Origin: a bacterium 210820-DFI.6.37
Lineage (GTDB): Bacteria > Bacillota > Clostridia > Peptostreptococcales > Anaerovoracaceae
DNA: 64,000 nt
Assembly: GCA_020558355.1 (NCBI GenBank)
Contig: JAJCKG010000007.1
Location: forward strand, 62,001-126,000
Direction: 5' to 3'
Numbering within the stretch: the stretch's first letter is position 1; every line of letters begins with the position of its first letter. A program made the position numbers and the translations under genes. The notes below the pieces were generated by a model. That model did not search any database. It was not told the origin of the DNA and was given only the letters and a program-made list of their open reading frames with translations. This document shows, in pieces, positions 9,981-18,420 of the stretch.

Positions 9981-10017
9981 GAGGGAACAGAAATTCTTTC
10001 CTCCTGGCGGCTTGCGC

Positions 10018-11172
10018 TTATTCCTTCCAGGCTGCCGCCACCGCGTCGGCGATCGCATCCGCTACGCCCGGATGAAACGCGCTTGGAATGATGTATTCCT
10101 CTGACAGCTCTTCCTCAGGGATGATTCCCGCGAGGGCCCGGGCCGCCGCAATTTTCATATCTTCTGTGATCCGCTTTGCTCTCGCCGCCAGAGCTCCTTT
10201 AAAGATGCCCGGAAAAGCCAGAACATTATTGATCTGATTTGGAAAGTCGGAGCGTCCTGTTCCTACCACTCTCGCGCCTGCCTTCTTGGCCAGCTCAGGG
10301 CCGATCTCCGGTTCCGGATTGGCCATAGGAAACGCGATCGCGTCCTCCGCCATAGAACCGATCATCTCTTCGCTTACCAGTCTTGGCCCGGAAACCCCAA
10401 TGAACACATCGGCGCCCTTCATGGCGTCGGCCAGGGTTCCGGTCATGCCATTCTTATTGGTGATCCCCGCCATCTCCCGCTGAGCGGAGGTGAGCCGGTC
10501 ATCCGACGCGGAGAGGATACCGGTCTTATCACACATGACCACATCTCCCGCTCCCGCTGCCAGCAGCATCCTGGCAATCGCGGAGCCCGCCGCTCCAGCG
10601 CCATTAATGACGATTCGAATGTCCGCCCATTCTTTTCCTACCAGCCTGAGCGCGTTCATAATGGCCGCGGTTACTACAACCGCGGTTCCGTGCTGGTCAT
10701 CATGGAATACCGGAATATCTACCTGTTCCTGCAGCTTGCGCTCGATTTCAAAGCATCTCGGCGCCGCAATGTCTTCCAGATTGATGCCTCCCAGGGTTGG
10801 CGCGATATTCTTTGCGATCATAACAATTTCATCTACATCCTGGGTATCCAGGCAAATGGGGATCGCGTCGATTCCCGCAAATTCTTTAAAAAGAAGGGAT
10901 TTTCCATCCATTACCGGAATAGAAGCAAGCCCTCCGATATTTCCAAGCCCCAGTACGGCGGAACCATCGCTGATTACCGCCACTGTATTGCTCTTGTTTG
11001 TATATTTGTAAACATCTTCAGGGTTTGCGTGTATTTTTCTGCAAGGCTCCGCAACGCCCGGCGTATAGGCAGTAGACAGGTCGTCTTTCGTCTTGACCTC
11101 CACCTTGCTGGCAACCGCCGTTTTCCCTTTATTCTCCTCATGCATTTTCAGAGAAGCCTCATAATAATCCAT
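10018..11172 (-). CDS. NAD(P)-dependent malic enzyme
   Basis: 384 residues, the short bacterial malic enzyme that oxidatively decarboxylates malate to pyruvate and CO2. N-terminal domain signature TAYTPGVAEPCRKI (about 34-47). The conserved DGSAVLGLGNIGG and VFHDDQHGTAVV blocks hold active-site and metal-binding residues. The Rossmann nucleotide motif is VINGAGAAGSAIARML (about 188-203). The length fits the single-domain form without a phosphotransacetylase-like extension. It begins 10 bp after the glnS stop, so the two are probably co-transcribed from the glnS promoter. No own promoter was obvious. Ribosome binding site GGAGCG. Confidence 0.93.
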   Translation of the reverse strand: MDYYEASLKMHEENKGKTAVASKVEVKTKDDLSTAYTPGVAEPCRKIHANPEDVYKYTNKSNTVAVISDGSAVLGLGNIGGLASIPVMDGKSLLFKEFAGIDAIPICLDTQDVDEIVMIAKNIAPTLGGINLEDIAAPRCFEIERKLQEQVDIPVFHDDQHGTAVVVTAAIMNALRLVGKEWADIRIVINGAGAAGSAIARMLLAAGAGDVVMCDKTGILSASDDRLTSAQREMAGITNKNGMTGTLADAMKGADVFIGVSGPRLVSEEMIGSMAEDAIAFPMANPEPEIGPELAKKAGARVVGTGRSDFPNQINNVLAFPGIFKGALAARAKRITEDMKIAAARALAGIIPEEELSEEYIIPSAFHPGVADAIADAVAAAWKE

Positions 11173-11182
11173 ACCCGCTCCT

Positions 11183-12844
11183 TTATTTTTTCCAGGAACT
11201 TTTCAGTCCCACGATTTTGTTGAATACTTTTTCATCTTCTGTTGTCAGCTTTTCATCCGCAATATAGTATCCGTGACGGAAGAACTGAAAGCGCTCTCCC
11301 GGAGCCGCTTTCGCAATGGAAGGTTCTGCGTATCCCCAGGATTCCTCAAGAGAATCCGGGTTAAGCGCCAGCTCGCCCGCTTCGTTTTCTACCATCAGGT
11401 AATCGTAATTGCGGATCCGGATCTTCACAGCGGTCTTCGCGTCCACCCAATGAATGGTGCCCTTTACCTTGCGGCCTTCAAAGCCGCTGCCGCTCTTTGT
11501 CTGCGGATCATAAGTACAGCGCAGCTCCCGAATAGTTCCGTCTTCGTTTTTAATCACTTCATTGCAGGTGATAAAGTAAGCGCCTTTGAAGCGCACTTCG
11601 TTTCCAGGGAAGAGACGGAAATATTTTTTCACCGGTTCTTCCATGAAGTCCGCGCCGTCCACATACAGCTCTCTGCTGAACGGAACGCTGCGGTTTCCCA
11701 GTTCTGGAACTTCTCTGTTGTTTTCGATTTCCAGATCTTCAGTCTGATCCTCCGGGTAGTTGGTAATGACGATCTTGATAGGATCTTCCACTACATTCCG
11801 GCTCTCAACCTTGGTTTTCAGGTCTTCTCTGAGACAGTGCTCCAGCAGAGCCACATCTACGGTACTGTTGGCCTTGGAAACGCCGATCCGTTCGCAGAAA
11901 TCCCGAATGGATTCCGGTGTGTAGCCTCGTCTTCTCAGGCCCGCGATAGTGGGCATTCTCGGGTCATCCCAGCCGTCAACCTTTCCTTCATCTACCAGGG
12001 CCTTCAAATGCCGCTTGCTCATGACCGTATTGGTCAGATTCAGACGGGCGAACTCGATCTGCTGAGGCGGAGCTTCCCACTCCAGCTGCTGCAGCACCCA
12101 GTCGTAAAGAGGCCTGTGATCCTCAAATTCCAGTGTACAGATGGAATGGGTGATTCCTTCGATGGCGTCTTCAATTGGGTGCGCGTAGTCGTACATCGGA
12201 TAGATGCAGTACTTGCTGCCGGTATTGTGGTGCTCTGTATGGGAAATCCGATAAATGACCGGGTCTCTCATATTGATGTTGGGAGAAGCCATATCGATCT
12301 TAGCCCGGAGCACCTTTTCTCCGTCCGCGTATTTTCCCGCTTTCATTTCCTCAAAAAGCCGCAGATTCTCTTCAACGGTCCGGCTGCGGTAAGGGCTCTC
12401 TTTGCCCGGTTCTTTCAGCGTTCCTCTGTATTCCCGGATCTGATCCGCGTTCAGATCGCATACAAAGGCCTTTCCCTTCTTAATCAGCTGGACCGCGAGC
12501 TCATACATTTTATCAAAATAGTCAGAAGCCCAAAGCCGTTCATCCCAGGAAAAGCCCAGCCATTTTACATCCGCTTCAATGGCGTCGACGTATTCCATGT
12601 CCTCTTTTACCGGATTGGTATCATCATATCTCAGATTACATTTTCCATTATATTTTTCCGCAGTGGAAAAGTTAAGACAAATGGACTTGGCATGTCCGAT
12701 ATGAAGATATCCGTTTGGCTCCGGAGGAAAGCGGGTATGTACCCTGTCTCCATACTTCTGGTTTTCCAGATCCTTATCAATGATGTTATGAATAAAATTC
12801 GAAGCGCTTTCCGGCGCGCCTGTCTGTTTTTGTGTATCTGCCAT
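11183..12844 (-). CDS. glnS: glutaminyl-tRNA synthetase
   Basis: 553 residues, class I aminoacyl-tRNA synthetase that charges tRNA-Gln with glutamine. The HIGH box is seen in [16 protein letters not shown] (about 41-56) and the KMSKS-like loop in [14 protein letters not shown] (about 266). The C-terminal anticodon-binding beta-barrels follow, as in E. coli GlnS. Start ATG at 12844 has AGGAGGAACCGTT upstream. Many Clostridia use only the GatCAB amidotransferase route for Gln-tRNA, so a dedicated GlnS is a useful taxonomic marker. A promoter lies at 12873-12902. Malic enzyme follows directly. Confidence 0.96.
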   Translation of the reverse strand: MADTQKQTGAPESASNFIHNIIDKDLENQKYGDRVHTRFPPEPNGYLHIGHAKSICLNFSTAEKYNGKCNLRYDDTNPVKEDMEYVDAIEADVKWLGFSWDERLWASDYFDKMYELAVQLIKKGKAFVCDLNADQIREYRGTLKEPGKESPYRSRTVEENLRLFEEMKAGKYADGEKVLRAKIDMASPNINMRDPVIYRISHTEHHNTGSKYCIYPMYDYAHPIEDAIEGITHSICTLEFEDHRPLYDWVLQQLEWEAPPQQIEFARLNLTNTVMSKRHLKALVDEGKVDGWDDPRMPTIAGLRRRGYTPESIRDFCERIGVSKANSTVDVALLEHCLREDLKTKVESRNVVEDPIKIVITNYPEDQTEDLEIENNREVPELGNRSVPFSRELYVDGADFMEEPVKKYFRLFPGNEVRFKGAYFITCNEVIKNEDGTIRELRCTYDPQTKSGSGFEGRKVKGTIHWVDAKTAVKIRIRNYDYLMVENEAGELALNPDSLEESWGYAEPSIAKAAPGERFQFFRHGYYIADEKLTTEDEKVFNKIVGLKSSWKK

Positions 12845-12872
12845 AACGGTTCCTCCTAAAAATATCTTTCTT

Positions 12873-12902
12873 ATTATATCCCAATTATGGTAGTAAATGC
12901 AA
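12873..12902 (-). promoter_or_regulatory. promoter of glnS
   Basis: Minus strand -35 TTGCAT (12902-12897), 18-bp spacer, -10 TATAAT (12878-12873), ~30 bp before the start codon. No T-box or other leader fits in this space. Confidence 0.65.
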
Positions 12903-12904
12903 TG

Positions 12905-12932
12905 AAAAAGGAGCCCCCTCAGCTCCCTTTTT
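12905..12932. terminator. terminator after the small secreted peptide gene
   Basis: AAAAAGGAGC / GCTCCCTTTTT-type hairpin (stem GGAGC/GCTCC with a CCCCTCA-like loop), flanked by A and T runs on both sides, so it can work in either direction. It lies 22 bp after the stop of the 64-codon gene. Confidence 0.7.
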
Positions 12933-12953
12933 CCTAAATCTTATCTATTTTCC

Positions 12954-13148
12954 CTATCCGGCCGGTGCCGATAGAAGAAAAATCTCATTTTCCGGTGCGG
13001 AAAGTGCCGGTATCTGACGCGACGCTGTCTCCAGCTTTTGATTCGCGTACGCCGGATGCTGATGCAAAGTCTCACTTCCCAGGCCTGTAACACCCACTGC
13101 CAGAAGCATAGTAAAGGCAGTGGCCATTACGACTGCTTTTTGTTTCAT
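12954..13148 (-). CDS. small secreted peptide, unknown
   Basis: 64 codons. Residues 1-24 (MKQKAVVMATAFTMLLAVGV) are a convincing signal peptide and the rest is a short hydrophilic tail without cysteines. GGGGAA lies before the ATG, a good TATAAT (in TTCCTATAATAGG) upstream and a strong terminator 22 bp downstream, so it looks like a complete one-gene unit. I do not recognise a family. It could be a secreted signal or a remnant. The divergent gene at 13331 encodes a YibE-like protein. Confidence 0.5.
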   Translation of the reverse strand: MKQKAVVMATAFTMLLAVGVTGLGSETLHQHPAYANQKLETASRQIPALSAPENEIFLLSAPAG

Positions 13149-13267
13149 AAAGTTCCCCTTTCCCTTTTGTAAGTTAGTCTTATCCCTTTTGTACTTCCTA
13201 TTATAGGAAATGAATGTGTCAGAATTTTGACGAAAATCTTAAGAATTTCTGATGATGTCAAAAGGGC

Positions 13268-13297
13268 TTGCATTGATCTCCTTATTTATTTTATAGT
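13268..13297 (+). promoter_or_regulatory. promoter of the YibE/YibF-like pair
   Basis: Plus strand -35 TTGCAT (13268-13273), 18-bp spacer, -10 TATAGT (13292-13297), ~33 bp ahead of the start codon. Confidence 0.5.
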
Positions 13298-13330
13298 AAA
13301 TGATAGAAAATAGCAAGGAAAGGCATAAAA

Positions 13331-14413
13331 ATGAAGCGCAAACCTTTTATCATTCAGGCCGTAATCGTTCTGCTGGCCTCAGTCCTGGCGTTCCTTTTGG
13401 TCTACAATGATTTCTGTTTATATGACGCGGATATCGCAAAAGTCATCTCAATTGAAGAAAGGTCCGCTGGCAAGGATTCTGTTACTCAGGATATTACAGC
13501 TATCTTAAAAAACGGGACGTACAAAGAAAAAACAATTCATCTTGAAAACACTTATGACAAGTCTCTTGTCTATGATGATCAATATAAAGAGGGGATGTTT
13601 CTTTTTGTTTCGATTAAAGAAGATGGCACCGTCTTGTCGGGGCTCATATCAGGAGTCAAACGGGATCATTACGCCGCCCTTGTTCTGCTGATCCTTCTGG
13701 ATCTTTTGCTTTTGGCAGGCGGAAGGCAGGGCGTCCTGACGATTTTAGGTCTTATTGTCAATATTGCGCTATTTGCCGGAATGCTGGCGCTGTATGGAAC
13801 AGGGCCGAATGTTTTGATTCTCACGATTCTTTTAGTTATTCTGTTTTCTTCGATTGTTCTTATTCTGGTCAATGGGTTCAACAAACGGACGCTGGCGTCA
13901 CTGTGTGCCACGCTGGGCGCTGTGGCTGTTACCGGCCTTATTTCAGCGGCCGTCATTTATCTGGGACCTGCCATCAGCTATGAATTTATGGAATATCTGC
14001 CGGAACCTTATACCCGCAGTGAAGCGAACCTCCTGTTTCTGTCTGAAATTCTTATTGGAGGGCTTGGGGTTATTATGGATATCTCTGTAACGATTACAGC
14101 CTGCTGTACAGAGCTGCTCCGCAAAGATCCCGCAATCTCGAAAAAAGCCCTTCTGACCTCCTGCAGAGAAGTTTCGGACGATATTACAGGTACAATGATC
14201 AATGTGGTTTTCTTCACAAACATTGCGGCCTGTATTCCGGTCTTTATTCTTTCTATGAAAAACGATATCGGTTTTTTTACCGTGCTGAAATACAATTCTT
14301 TCTTTGAAATCGCCCGATTTCTCACGGGAAGCATGGGAATCATTTTGACGATTCCGCTCTCTATTTTCGCGGCTTCTCTTATTTTGAAGGGAGGGAAAAA
14401 GAAATGCTTTTGA
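13331..14413 (+). CDS. YibE/F family membrane protein (YibE-like)
   Basis: 360 residues. One N-terminal transmembrane helix (about 9-27) and an outside domain of ~85 residues (containing YDDQYKEGMFLFVSIKEDG) are followed by about seven more helices. This is the YibE layout: an extracellular small beta domain plus the YibE/F membrane core. The core motif GGLGVIMDISVTITACCTEL is visible. The biochemical role of the family is not established. It overlaps the next gene by 10 bp and the two are usually encoded together, probably as a complex. Ribosome binding site AAGGAAAGG. Confidence 0.8.
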   Translation: MKRKPFIIQAVIVLLASVLAFLLVYNDFCLYDADIAKVISIEERSAGKDSVTQDITAILKNGTYKEKTIHLENTYDKSLVYDDQYKEGMFLFVSIKEDGTVLSGLISGVKRDHYAALVLLILLDLLLLAGGRQGVLTILGLIVNIALFAGMLALYGTGPNVLILTILLVILFSSIVLILVNGFNKRTLASLCATLGAVAVTGLISAAVIYLGPAISYEFMEYLPEPYTRSEANLLFLSEILIGGLGVIMDISVTITACCTELLRKDPAISKKALLTSCREVSDDITGTMINVVFFTNIAACIPVFILSMKNDIGFFTVLKYNSFFEIARFLTGSMGIILTIPLSIFAASLILKGGKKKCF

Positions 14414-15165
14414 TTTTGTTGATTGTCTTTGTGCTTCTTACGCTCCTTATTGGCGGCGACCGATCCGCAAAGGCGCTGGTGACGCTGATGGGAAACGCGG
14501 CTGTCCTTTCAGCGGCGCTGATGGGAATCTATCTGGGGCTTAATTCTCTCATTTGCGCTATGGCGGCATGCTTTTGCGTTACATTGCTGACGCTCTTTTA
14601 TCAAAATGATATAAACAGGAAAACAAAAGCGGCGTTTTGGTCGGTGGCTCTTGTGATTCTTTTGCTGACTGGATTCCTCTGGTATCTTGGAGCATTTACC
14701 GCGACTCAGGGTTTCCCTGTGGGCCAGTATGAGATTCGTGAATCCAACGGCTATTCCGGCAGAATTGGAATCGATATGCAGATGCTCCAGACCGCCTCGC
14801 TTTTGATGCTTCTCATTGGAGCCATTATTGATACTGCGCTGGCTGTAACTTCCGCTCTCTGGGAAGTTCACCAGAACAATCCGCGGCTTACAGGAAGCGA
14901 GCTGTTTCTGTCCGGTATTTCCATTGGAAGAGATATTCTTTCCTCTACGGTCAATACCTTGTTTTTTATCTTTATGGCGGAATACTTTACTTTGTTCCTC
15001 CAGTTTATGGAATATTATTCCTTTGCTCAGATGATCAATTCGAAAGAATTCGTTCAGGAAGCGATTTCCATAGCGGTCAGCGGCATCGGCTGTATTCTGA
15101 TCATTCCCATTTCCGCCCTTTTAGGAGCGGCATTTTATAAGCGGACTTGTTTTCGGAAAGAATAA
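14404..15165 (+). CDS. YibE/F family membrane protein (YibF-like)
   Basis: 253 residues, about seven transmembrane helices, no large outside domain. The repeated family motif appears as IGAIIDTALAVTSALWEV (compare GVIMDISVTITACCTEL in its partner). Translation is coupled to the upstream gene by a 10-bp overlap, with GGAGGGAAAAAG inside the upstream coding end as ribosome binding site. Its 3' end overlaps, on the opposite strand, the truncated RhuM remnant at 15121-15421. Function unknown. Confidence 0.8.
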   Translation: MLLILLIVFVLLTLLIGGDRSAKALVTLMGNAAVLSAALMGIYLGLNSLICAMAACFCVTLLTLFYQNDINRKTKAAFWSVALVILLLTGFLWYLGAFTATQGFPVGQYEIRESNGYSGRIGIDMQMLQTASLLMLLIGAIIDTALAVTSALWEVHQNNPRLTGSELFLSGISIGRDILSSTVNTLFFIFMAEYFTLFLQFMEYYSFAQMINSKEFVQEAISIAVSGIGCILIIPISALLGAAFYKRTCFRKE

Positions 15166-15421
15166 ATATTTCCCGTCCTCCGCAGTTATTAGAAATTTTC
15201 TAATAACTGAATCCTGCTGCAATTCGCTGTCCCTGAAAATCTTTTTTATATGATAGTTGATTGTAGGAACTTCCACATTGTACAACGCAGCCATCATCTT
15301 TTGCGTAAGCCAGATGTTCTCATCCTCATAGCGCATTTCGATACTGTCCGCATTGTCACCAATAGCCGCTGCGTAAGTAAGATATTCCGCCGCACTTGAA
15401 CGGATTGTTATTTCATAATAA
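15121..15421 (-). pseudogene. remnant of a RhuM-family gene
   Basis: The minus frame reads IRSSAAEYLTYAAAIGDN, continues through MRYEDENIWLTQKMMAALYN and reaches VIRKFLITAEDGKY. This is the N-terminal ~95 residues of virulence RhuM-family proteins, which normally continue for more than 200 residues. Here the family sequence stops after EDGK and the frame runs into the complement of the 3' end of the YibF-like gene. No in-frame ATG is present at the expected start (the only downstream ATG gives 71 codons). Both ends therefore look broken. An intact but clearly different RhuM relative lies at 52434-53372. Confidence 0.7.
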
Positions 15422-15514
15422 AATGCCGTCTACGCCTTTTCAATTGAACGTTTTTTCTTACGCGCGCCTGCCTGCGCAGGGCTGTCCATCCGTGCCGTTG
15501 TCCGGCTTTCAGCC

Positions 15515-15548
15515 GAAAAAAGGCCTGAAAAGCATTGCTTTTCAGGCC
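15515..15548 (-). terminator. terminator of the thiolase gene
   Basis: Perfect 12-bp stem GGCCTGAAAAGC / GCTTTTCAGGCC with a 3-nt loop (15522-15548), followed on the minus strand by seven T (15521-15515), 42 bp after the thl stop codon. Confidence 0.9.
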
Positions 15549-15589
15549 CTTCCTATGTATTCACATAGTATTAATTTCTTTGTCTGTTG

Positions 15590-16768
15590 TTATCTTTCAA
15601 CAACAATAGCAGTTCCCTGTCCGCCGCCGATACACAGAGTAGCAAGACCAGTCTTCGCGTCTCTTCTCGCCATTTCGTGAATCAGTGTGATGAGGATTCT
15701 GCATCCGGAAGCTCCGATTGGGTGTCCCAGCGCGATGGCTCCGCCGTTTACGTTGAGTTTTTCTGTGTCAAATCCCAGATCTTTTCCTACCGCCAGAGAC
15801 TGAGCCGCGAAAGCTTCGTTGGCCTCGATCAGATCCAGGTCTTCTACCTTCAGGCCAGCCTTTTCCAGAGCTTTCTTGGAAGAAGGAACAGGTCCCACGC
15901 CCATGATGCTTGGATCTACGCCAGCGGAAGCGTAGGATTTGATTGTGCACATCGGTTTGATTCCCAGCTCGTCAGCCTTTTCCTTGGACATTACGATTAC
16001 AGCCGCTCCAGCGTCGTTGATTCCGGAAGCGTTAGCAGCTGTTACGATACCGTCCTTTTTGAACGCCGGCTTCAGCTTCGCTACTTTTTCCATCGAGGAT
16101 CCGAATTTCGGGTGCTCGTCTGTGTCGAAGATCACTGGGTCGCCTTTTCTCTGCGGAATTTCAACCGGCACGATTTCTTCCTTGAATTTTCCCGCTTTGA
16201 TCGCGGCTTCCGCTTTGTTCTGAGAAGCTACGGAGAACTCGTCCAGCTGTTCTCTTGTCAGTCCCCACTGCTCCGCTACGTTTTCAGCGGTGATACCCAT
16301 GTGATAATCGTTGAACGCGTCCCACAGTCCATCGTTTACCATCATGTCTACCATCTTCGTGTTGTTCATTCTCGCTCCCCATCTCGCGGCCGGCATCGCG
16401 TAAGCCGCCATGGACATGTTTTCCGCTCCGCCCGCTACTACGATGTCAGCGTCTCCCGCTTTGATCATCTGCGCCGCCAGGGAAACAGCTCTCAAACCGG
16501 ATCCGCATACCTTGTTCAGTGTCATCGCGGGTACTTCCTTTGGAATTCCAGCGTCCATAGCGATCTGTCTCGCGATGTTCTGTCCCAGAGCGCCCTGCAG
16601 TACGCAGCCCAGAACCACTTCATCCACCTGATCCGGATTGATTCCAGCTCTTTTGATGGCTTCCTTTACAGCGACCGCGCCTAAGGTTCTTGTAGGTACG
16701 TTCTTCAGGGAGCCGCCGAAGCTGCCGATTGGTGTTCTTGCCGCGCTTACGATTACAACATCTCTCAT
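15590..16768 (-). CDS. thl: acetyl-CoA C-acetyltransferase (thiolase)
   Basis: 392 residues from the ATG at 16768, chosen because AAGGAGGACATTAAA precedes it; the frame opens upstream at 16798. The enzyme condenses two acetyl-CoA to acetoacetyl-CoA, the entry step to butyrate/butanol-type fermentation, or runs in reverse. Nucleophilic Cys is in [12 protein letters not shown] (near 88). The other catalytic residues are His in [10 protein letters not shown] and Cys in LCIGGGQG near the C-terminus. No crt, hbd or bcd gene is adjacent. A Rex-like box and a promoter lie upstream, and a strong terminator lies downstream, so it is a single-gene unit. Confidence 0.96.
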   Translation of the reverse strand: MRDVVIVSAARTPIGSFGGSLKNVPTRTLGAVAVKEAIKRAGINPDQVDEVVLGCVLQGALGQNIARQIAMDAGIPKEVPAMTLNKVCGSGLRAVSLAAQMIKAGDADIVVAGGAENMSMAAYAMPAARWGARMNNTKMVDMMVNDGLWDAFNDYHMGITAENVAEQWGLTREQLDEFSVASQNKAEAAIKAGKFKEEIVPVEIPQRKGDPVIFDTDEHPKFGSSMEKVAKLKPAFKKDGIVTAANASGINDAGAAVIVMSKEKADELGIKPMCTIKSYASAGVDPSIMGVGPVPSSKKALEKAGLKVEDLDLIEANEAFAAQSLAVGKDLGFDTEKLNVNGGAIALGHPIGASGCRILITLIHEMARRDAKTGLATLCIGGGQGTAIVVER

Positions 16769-16858
16769 TTTAATGTCCTCCTTAAAATACTCGCACAATC
16801 TTGTGCCAAAGTAACTTTCGTTAGATTTTCAGCCATATGAATTCTTTCTTTTGCTACA

Positions 16859-16886
16859 ATAATATCATATTGTTTCAGAATTGCAA
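16859..16886 (-). promoter_or_regulatory. promoter of thl
   Basis: Minus strand -35 TTGCAA (16886-16881), 16-bp spacer, -10 TATTAT (16864-16859), giving a leader of about 85 nt before the ATG. Confidence 0.6.
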
Positions 16887-16903
16887 GAATTTTTGGCAAA
16901 AAC

Positions 16904-16921
16904 CTGTTAATATTTTAACAA
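16904..16921. promoter_or_regulatory. Rex-like operator upstream of thl
   Basis: CTGTTAATATTTTAACAA matches the Clostridia Rex consensus TTGTTAA-N4-TTAACAA at 13 of 14 defined positions. It lies 18 bp upstream of the thl -35 box. Rex represses fermentation genes when NADH/NAD+ is low, and thl/crt are known Rex targets in clostridia. Confidence 0.65.
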
Positions 16922-16939
16922 CTTCTTAGAAGCTATTAA

Positions 16940-17875
16940 TTACTTAAAAATCGCAATATACTTTTCTATCATTTTGACAGGCTTGTAGGAAAGCTTTGCT
17001 TTCCTCAGGTTTGGGATATCCATATCCTCTTCCCGGTTGATATATTTTATGGAAGCGGGCACATTGATACAGAACTCATTATTGATGGCCTGATACAGTC
17101 CCCGGAAATTTACATTTGCCTTTTCAACATGAACGGTTATGGTGTTTTTGTTCAGCTTGCCGCCTACGCTGAGGGCCTCTATTTTTCCATCGATCAGAAT
17201 CGCTCCGGCTGTGTATCCCACTTTCTCCAGATTGCGGAACACATCATCCATGGCTTCTTCTTCCATTTTCAGCATCTGCATCTCATGCTCGGGAACTTCC
17301 TTGCGCCGGTTGAATTCATCGATAAAGCGCATAGCGTCATCCGCCATATCCGATGTAAGCGGCACATATTCATACTGAAAGTTCTTATGAAAATAATTCA
17401 GATGATTTTTCTTTCCATGATAATCCCGGCCTTTCAGCTCCACCAGATCCTGTCTTCTGTACACATAGTCGTGATTCGGCCGGTCATCGATATATTTCAT
17501 TTCACCTGGAAACGCTTCTTTCAGAATATCGATCATATGAAACGGAAGCAGACGGATCGAAAAAGGATGTCCGCTCTGTTCAAAGATCTCCTTCGCTTCC
17601 AGAATCGCCCGGTGCACCCCTTCCGGATCATAAGAACCGGTTTTCGTAAGAGGCGGAAAGAGAAAAGGCTCTATGATTCCATCCTCCAACTCCAGGTGAC
17701 TGATTCCCGCCATTAGCAGGTAATCCCCGGAAAGCTTCCAGCTGAAACAGTTGATGTTTCTCCACATGTATAACGCGGAAAAGGACAGCCCGGAAGTCTT
17801 ATAGTCATAGCCGTTTAAATATTCTTCCAAAAGCGGTCGGTTTTCAATCGTTATACGATTTTCAAACATAAACAT
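16940..17875 (-). CDS. DUF2156 / phosphatidylglycerol lysyltransferase-like protein
   Basis: 311 residues, soluble. It resembles the C-terminal acyltransferase (GNAT-like) domain of the MprF/DUF2156 family but lacks the membrane flippase part. Visible blocks are KKNHLNYFHKNFQYEYVPL (about 155-173), YTAGAILIDGKIEALSVGG and AINNEFCINVPASIKYINRE. Such stand-alone proteins are common in Firmicutes and mostly uncharacterised. Transfer of an aminoacyl or acyl group is a family inference. It starts 3 bp after the isochorismatase-fold gene, so it is the third gene of the surE operon. Its stop codon lies just upstream of the thl control region. Confidence 0.8.
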   Translation of the reverse strand: MFMFENRITIENRPLLEEYLNGYDYKTSGLSFSALYMWRNINCFSWKLSGDYLLMAGISHLELEDGIIEPFLFPPLTKTGSYDPEGVHRAILEAKEIFEQSGHPFSIRLLPFHMIDILKEAFPGEMKYIDDRPNHDYVYRRQDLVELKGRDYHGKKNHLNYFHKNFQYEYVPLTSDMADDAMRFIDEFNRRKEVPEHEMQMLKMEEEAMDDVFRNLEKVGYTAGAILIDGKIEALSVGGKLNKNTITVHVEKANVNFRGLYQAINNEFCINVPASIKYINREEDMDIPNLRKAKLSYKPVKMIEKYIAIFK

Positions 17876-17878
17876 AGG

Positions 17879-18418
17879 CTATTTTACAATGGCAGAAACG
17901 GCTTTAAAACCCTCCGCCTTCGCTCCTCTCAAAAGTTCATATAAAACAGCTTCATATGTAGTGATTACAGCTCCCGCGGCAGCCATTCTCTTCTGACTGC
18001 ACAGATAGTCGCTCTCTTTTCTGGAAGCGACGCAGTCCTGAATCACATATACGCTGTAGCCCTTTTCCATCAGCTCAAGGGCTGTCTGCTGCACACAAAT
18101 ATGCGCCTCGATCCCGATCAGGATTACACTTTTTCTCCCTGACGCTTCCAGCGCCCGCAGGAAAGCCGGCTCGCCCATCGCGCTGAAGGTAAGCTTTTCA
18201 ACAGGCTCAAAGTCGCCTAACGCCTCCGCGATGGGAGCGGTGGTCGGGCCCAGACCTTTTGTGTACTGCTGGGTTACGATAACCGGAATCTTAAGAGCCT
18301 TCGCGCCCTTTGCCAATCGGACAACTGTTTCCTCCAGAGTCTGTGGATCCGCCATAGCAGGCATCAGCTTTGTCTGGAAATCTACAGCTACTAATACCGC
18401 GTCGTCCCGCTGGATCAT
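17879..18418 (-). CDS. isochorismatase-family cysteine hydrolase
   Basis: About 180 residues from the ATG at 18418, chosen because GGAGGG lies six bases ahead; ATGs at 18424 and 18439 are also open. The expected triad is an Asp in LVAVDFQTKLMPAM (near 10), a Lys in the ALKIPVIVTQQYTKGLG region, and the nucleophilic Cys in VILIGIEAHICVQQTALEL. The family includes YcaC-like hydrolases, nicotinamidases and N-carbamoyl amidases. This one is closest in look to the YcaC-like group, whose substrates are mostly unknown. It overlaps the surE stop region and is followed after 3 bp by the DUF2156 gene. Confidence 0.85.
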   Translation of the reverse strand: MIQRDDAVLVAVDFQTKLMPAMADPQTLEETVVRLAKGAKALKIPVIVTQQYTKGLGPTTAPIAEALGDFEPVEKLTFSAMGEPAFLRALEASGRKSVILIGIEAHICVQQTALELMEKGYSVYVIQDCVASRKESDYLCSQKRMAAAGAVITTYEAVLYELLRGAKAEGFKAVSAIVK

Positions 18419-18420
18419 GC

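Noticed and set aside
11273-12859. 528-codon frame on the plus strand
   Set aside because: Antisense shadow of glnS. It lacks a ribosome binding site and family features, whereas glnS has all catalytic motifs.
15587-16684. 365-codon plus-strand frame over thl
   Set aside because: Shadow of thiolase on the opposite strand; composition is odd (many Ser, Arg, Phe) and no family is seen.
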